Of a stretch of DNA of 64,000 bases, positions 61,193 to 64,000 are shown piece by piece. The notes under the pieces were generated by a model that had not been told where the DNA came from, ran no database searches, and saw only the letters and a program-made list of their open reading frames with translations. Within the stretch, counting starts at the first letter, position 1, and the number at the start of each line of letters is the position of its first letter. Both the position numbers and the translations under genes were made by a program. This DNA is from Aeromicrobium massiliense JC14 (GTDB lineage Bacteria; Actinomycetota; Actinomycetes; Propionibacteriales; Nocardioidaceae): NCBI RefSeq assembly GCF_000312105.1, contig NZ_HE978637.1, forward strand, positions 590,377 to 654,376, in the 5' to 3' direction.

Positions 61193-62022
61193 CCTTTTCC
61201 TGGGCCAAGGGCCACGGCACCGAGAACGACTTCGTGCTGCTGCCCGACGCCGACGGCCGCGTCCACGGCGACCTCGACCCCGCGTTCGTCGCGGCGCTCT
61301 GCGACCGCCGCCGGGGCCTGGGCGCCGACGGCGTGCTGCGCGTCGTCCGCACGTCCGCGGTCGGCGAGGCCGGCGACGGGCAGGGCGAGGCCGAGTGGTT
61401 CATGGACTACCGCAACGCCGACGGCTCGGTGAGCGAGATGTGCGGCAACGGCGTGCGCGTGTTCGCCCGCTATGTCGCCGACCACGAGCTCGTCGACACC
61501 GACCGGCCGCTCCCGATCGGCACCCGTGACGGCATCAAGACCGTGACCTTCGACGGCGACGCGATCAGCGTCGACATGGGCGTGCCCGAGCTCGGCGGCG
61601 TCTCCAAGGTGACCGTCGAGGGCCGGACGTTCGAGGCCGACGAGGTGCACACCGGCAACCCGCACGCCGTCGCCCAGGTCGCCAGCCTGGACGACGCGGG
61701 CACCCTGCTGGAGGAGCCCGGCTACGACCGCGCGGTCTACCCGCACGGCGTCAACATCGAGCTGGTCGCGCGCCGCGGCCCGCAGCACGTGGCGATGCGC
61801 GTGCACGAGCGCGGGTCGGGCGAGACCCGATCCTGTGGCACCGGGGCCTGCGCGGCCGCGGTCGCCAGCATGTCGGCCGACGGCGTCGCGCTGCCGGCCA
61901 CCTACCGCGTCGACGTCCCCGGTGGACGTCTCGACGTGACCTGGACCCCCGAGGGCCGAGTCGTCCTGACCGGCCCCGCCGAGATCGTCGCCGAGGGCGA
62001 GATGGAGTGGTTGCGTGGCTGA
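61189..62022 (+). CDS. dapF: Diaminopimelate epimerase
   Basis: Converts LL- to meso-diaminopimelate for lysine and peptidoglycan. The 277-aa product has KGHGTENDFVLL, the first catalytic site MCGNGVRVFARYVA with its Cys (about residue 85), TGNPHAV, and the second site RSCGTGACAAAVA with its Cys. It overlaps both miaA and hflX, so the three genes form an operon. Confidence 0.96.
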   Translation: MTFSWAKGHGTENDFVLLPDADGRVHGDLDPAFVAALCDRRRGLGADGVLRVVRTSAVGEAGDGQGEAEWFMDYRNADGSVSEMCGNGVRVFARYVADHELVDTDRPLPIGTRDGIKTVTFDGDAISVDMGVPELGGVSKVTVEGRTFEADEVHTGNPHAVAQVASLDDAGTLLEEPGYDRAVYPHGVNIELVARRGPQHVAMRVHERGSGETRSCGTGACAAAVASMSADGVALPATYRVDVPGGRLDVTWTPEGRVVLTGPAEIVAEGEMEWLRG

Positions 62023-63400
62023 GCACGACGAAGAGCTGGGTACCGAGGACCTGGAGCTGGAGGAGCGCAACTCCCTGCGCCGCGTGGGGGGCCTGCGCAC
62101 CGAGCTCGAGGACATCACCGAGGTCGAGTACCGCCAGCTGCGCCTGGAGCGCGTCGTGCTCGTGGGCGTCTGGACCGAGGGCAGCGCCGAGGACGCCGAG
62201 AACTCGCTCGCCGAGCTGAAGCTGCTCGCCGAGACCGCGGGCTCGGAGGTGCTGGACGCGCTCATGCAGCGCCGCCAGAAGCCGGACGCCGCCACCTACA
62301 TCGGCAGCGGCAAGGTCGAGGAGCTCAAGGCCGCGGTGCAGGCCACCGGCGCCGACACGATCATCTGCGACGGTGAGCTCGCGCCCAGCCAGATGCGCAA
62401 CCTCGAGGACCGCACGAACGTCAAGGTCGTCGACCGGGTTGCGCTGATCCTGGACATCTTCGCCCAGCACGCGAAGAGCGCCGAGGGCAAGGCGCAGGTC
62501 GAGCTGGCCCAGCTGCAGTACCAGACCCAGCGCCTGCGCGGCTGGGGCGGCAACCTGTCGCGCCAGGCCGGTGGACGCGCCGCGGGCGGCGAGGGCATCG
62601 GTGGCCGTGGCCCCGGTGAGACGAAGCTCGAGACCGACCGTCGCCGCATCCAGGCCAAGATGGCCAAGCTGCGCCGCGAGCTCGAGGGCCTGCGCACCAC
62701 CCGCGACACCAAGCGCGCCAACCGCAAGCGCAACTCCGTGCCGGCCGTCGTCATCGCCGGCTACACCAACGCCGGCAAGTCCAGCCTGCTGAACCGCCTG
62801 ACCGGTGCGGGCGTGCTGGTCGAGGACGCGCTGTTCGCGACGCTCGACCCGACCACGCGGCGCAACCAGACGTCCGACGGCCGCATCTACACGCTGTCCG
62901 ACACCGTCGGGTTCGTCCGGCACCTGCCGCACCAGCTCGTCGAGGCGTTCCGCTCGACGCTGGAGGAGGTCGCCGACGCCGACCTCGTGCTGCACGTCGT
63001 CGACGGCTCGCACCCCGACCCGGCCGGCCAGCTCGCCGCCGTCCGCTCCGTGTTCGCCGACGTCGACGCGCTGCAGGTGCCCGAGATCGTCGTCATCAAC
63101 AAGGCCGACGCCGCCGACCCGTTGGTGATCAAGCGCATCCTGGCCACCGAGCCGCACGCGGTCGTCGTCAGCGCGCGCACCGGCGAGGGCATCGACGAGC
63201 TGCTGGCCGCGATCGAGGCCGACCTGCCCCGCCCGGCGCAGCACGTGGACGTGGTCCTGCCCTACGACCGGGGCGACCTGCTGGGCCGCATCCACACCGA
63301 GGGCGAGATCGAGGCGCTGGAGCACGAGGGCGACGGCACGCACGTCCAGGCCCGGGTCAACCCCGAGCTGGCGCACGCGCTGTCGGAGTACTCCCGCTAG
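62015..63400 (+). CDS. hflX: GTPase HflX
   Basis: Ribosome-associated GTPase that splits or rescues stalled ribosomes. The 461-aa product has the N-terminal HflX domain (VLDALMQRRQKPDAATYIGSGKVEELK), a Gly-rich linker with GGRGPGETKLETDRRRI, and the G domain with GYTNAGKSSLLN (about residues 248-259), DTVGFVRHLP and NKAD. GTG 62015 overlaps dapF by 8 bp. Confidence 0.96.
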   Translation: MAEHDEELGTEDLELEERNSLRRVGGLRTELEDITEVEYRQLRLERVVLVGVWTEGSAEDAENSLAELKLLAETAGSEVLDALMQRRQKPDAATYIGSGKVEELKAAVQATGADTIICDGELAPSQMRNLEDRTNVKVVDRVALILDIFAQHAKSAEGKAQVELAQLQYQTQRLRGWGGNLSRQAGGRAAGGEGIGGRGPGETKLETDRRRIQAKMAKLRRELEGLRTTRDTKRANRKRNSVPAVVIAGYTNAGKSSLLNRLTGAGVLVEDALFATLDPTTRRNQTSDGRIYTLSDTVGFVRHLPHQLVEAFRSTLEEVADADLVLHVVDGSHPDPAGQLAAVRSVFADVDALQVPEIVVINKADAADPLVIKRILATEPHAVVVSARTGEGIDELLAAIEADLPRPAQHVDVVLPYDRGDLLGRIHTEGEIEALEHEGDGTHVQARVNPELAHALSEYSR

Positions 63401-63448
63401 TCCTGCGACGGTGTGGACCGGGCTCCCCGGCCCCCACCGTCCGGCGAC

Positions 63449-63454
63449 TACGCT
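63449..63454 (+). promoter_or_regulatory. -10 element for leaderless dinG-like gene
   Basis: TACGCT is followed by a 7-nt spacer and GTG 63462. No LexA box is seen in the 60-bp gap before it. Confidence 0.55.
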
Positions 63455-63461
63455 CGTCCCC

Positions 63462-64000
63462 GTGCCCACCCCCGACGTGAAGACCGTGCTGCAGGCTGCC
63501 GTCGACGCGGTCGGGGGAGCCGAGCGGCCCGGTCAGGTCGCGATGGCCGAGGCCGTCGCGCAGTCGCTGGGCGACGGCGAGCACCTGCTCGTGCAGGCTG
63601 GCACCGGCACCGGCAAGTCGCTCGGCTACCTCGTCCCGAGCCTGCTGCACGAGGGCCGCGTCGTCGTCGCCACCGCCACGCTCGCGCTGCAGCACCAGCT
63701 GGTCGAGCGCGACCTCCCGGCGCTGGCCGAGGCCGCCGCGTCGACGATGGAGACGGTGCCGCGCTACGCCGTGGTCAAGGGACGCTCGAACTACGCCTGC
63801 CTGCACCGCGTCCGCGAGGGCGCCCCGGACGACCAGGGCGTCCTGGTCGAGGTGCCCGAGGGCACGCTCGGCTCCGAGGTCGTGGCCCTGCGCGAGTGGG
63901 CCGAGGAGGAGTCGTCCAGCCGGGGCGTGGGTGACCGCGACGCCGCCCCGCGGCACTCCGAGCGCGCGTGGCGGGCGGTCAGCGTCAACCACCGTGAGTG
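63462..64000 (+). CDS. dinG: ATP-dependent DNA helicase, DinG family (5' part)
   Basis: Superfamily 2 (XPD/DinG-type) 5'-3' helicase; about 179 residues are seen before the window ends. Motifs present: RPGQVAMAEAVAQSL (Q-like motif), Walker A LVQAGTGTGKSLGYL (about residues 45-59), then VVATATLALQHQLVERDLP (motif Ia). KGRSNYACLHRVREG carries the first Cys of the iron-sulfur cluster typical of this family. The start is GTG 63462, fixed by the -10 element. Downstream of hflX this is the usual actinobacterial order. Confidence 0.9.
   Translation, partial: MPTPDVKTVLQAAVDAVGGAERPGQVAMAEAVAQSLGDGEHLLVQAGTGTGKSLGYLVPSLLHEGRVVVATATLALQHQLVERDLPALAEAAASTMETVPRYAVVKGRSNYACLHRVREGAPDDQGVLVEVPEGTLGSEVVALREWAEEESSSRGVGDRDAAPRHSERAWRAVSVNHRE

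Noticed and set aside
63401-63461. LexA box before the dinG-like helicase
   Set aside because: No GAAC-N4-GTTC sequence is present in the 61-bp gap, so damage control through LexA is not supported here.

Overview
The window is 64 kb of high-G+C (about 70% by eye) actinobacterial chromosome, gene-dense and almost without mobile DNA. Gene order and protein content (dxr-rip1-ispG, rimP-nusA-ylxR-infB-rbfA-truB-ribF-rpsO-pnp, ftsK-pgsA-cinA-clgR-recA-recX, gluABCD, miaB, miaA-dapF-hflX-dinG) fit a Propionibacteriales/Nocardioidaceae-type organism such as Aeromicrobium or Nocardioides. That placement is inferred from familiarity with these clusters, not from a search. No rRNA, tRNA or CRISPR array was recognised, and no gap between called genes exceeds 300 bp.

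Layout. 1-7 kb: end of a membrane protein, the MEP-pathway genes dxr and ispG around an M50 protease, a GNAT protein, a DoxX-like protein and proS. 7-20 kb: translation and RNA-metabolism block (rimP, nusA, ylxR, infB, rbfA, truB, ribF, rpsO, pnp) with a phospholipase D-like protein and a GDSL lipoprotein in between. 20-27 kb: an orphan lipoprotein, then a cellobiose/oligosaccharide operon (cebEFG-like ABC importer, GH1 beta-glucosidase, LacI regulator) whose promoter lies between two CebR-type operators. 27-37 kb: gdhA, dapB, azlCD, thyA-folA, a GH18-like protein, an MscS channel, a thioesterase, dapA and RNase J. 38-46 kb: a degenerate CbiX-like protein, ftsK, pgsA, cinA, clgR, recA and recX, with two DNA-damage promoters before recA. 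46-57 kb: a DUF4442 hotdog protein behind an operator, the glutamate importer gluABCD, a divergent LVIVD/DUF305 pair, miaB, a pyruvate-oxidase-like TPP enzyme and an HhH DNA-repair protein. 57.4-59.2 kb: a lower-G+C insertion carrying one AIPR-family (abortive infection phage resistance) gene, bounded by a 30-bp direct repeat and splitting the 5' end of the next gene. 59-64 kb: a LigB-like gene, a palindrome cluster, an Rv0909-like small protein, miaA, dapF, hflX and the start of a DinG-type helicase.

Two window-wide points stand out. Many genes carry a TANNNT-like -10 element exactly 7 nt before the start codon, the signature of leaderless transcription, and I used it to choose several starts. 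The AIPR insertion is the only clear accessory DNA. It has an outward-facing -10 that may replace the lost promoter or coupling of the gene it interrupted, and its protein has an N-terminal D-x3-D ... Q-x-K pattern suggestive of a nuclease.
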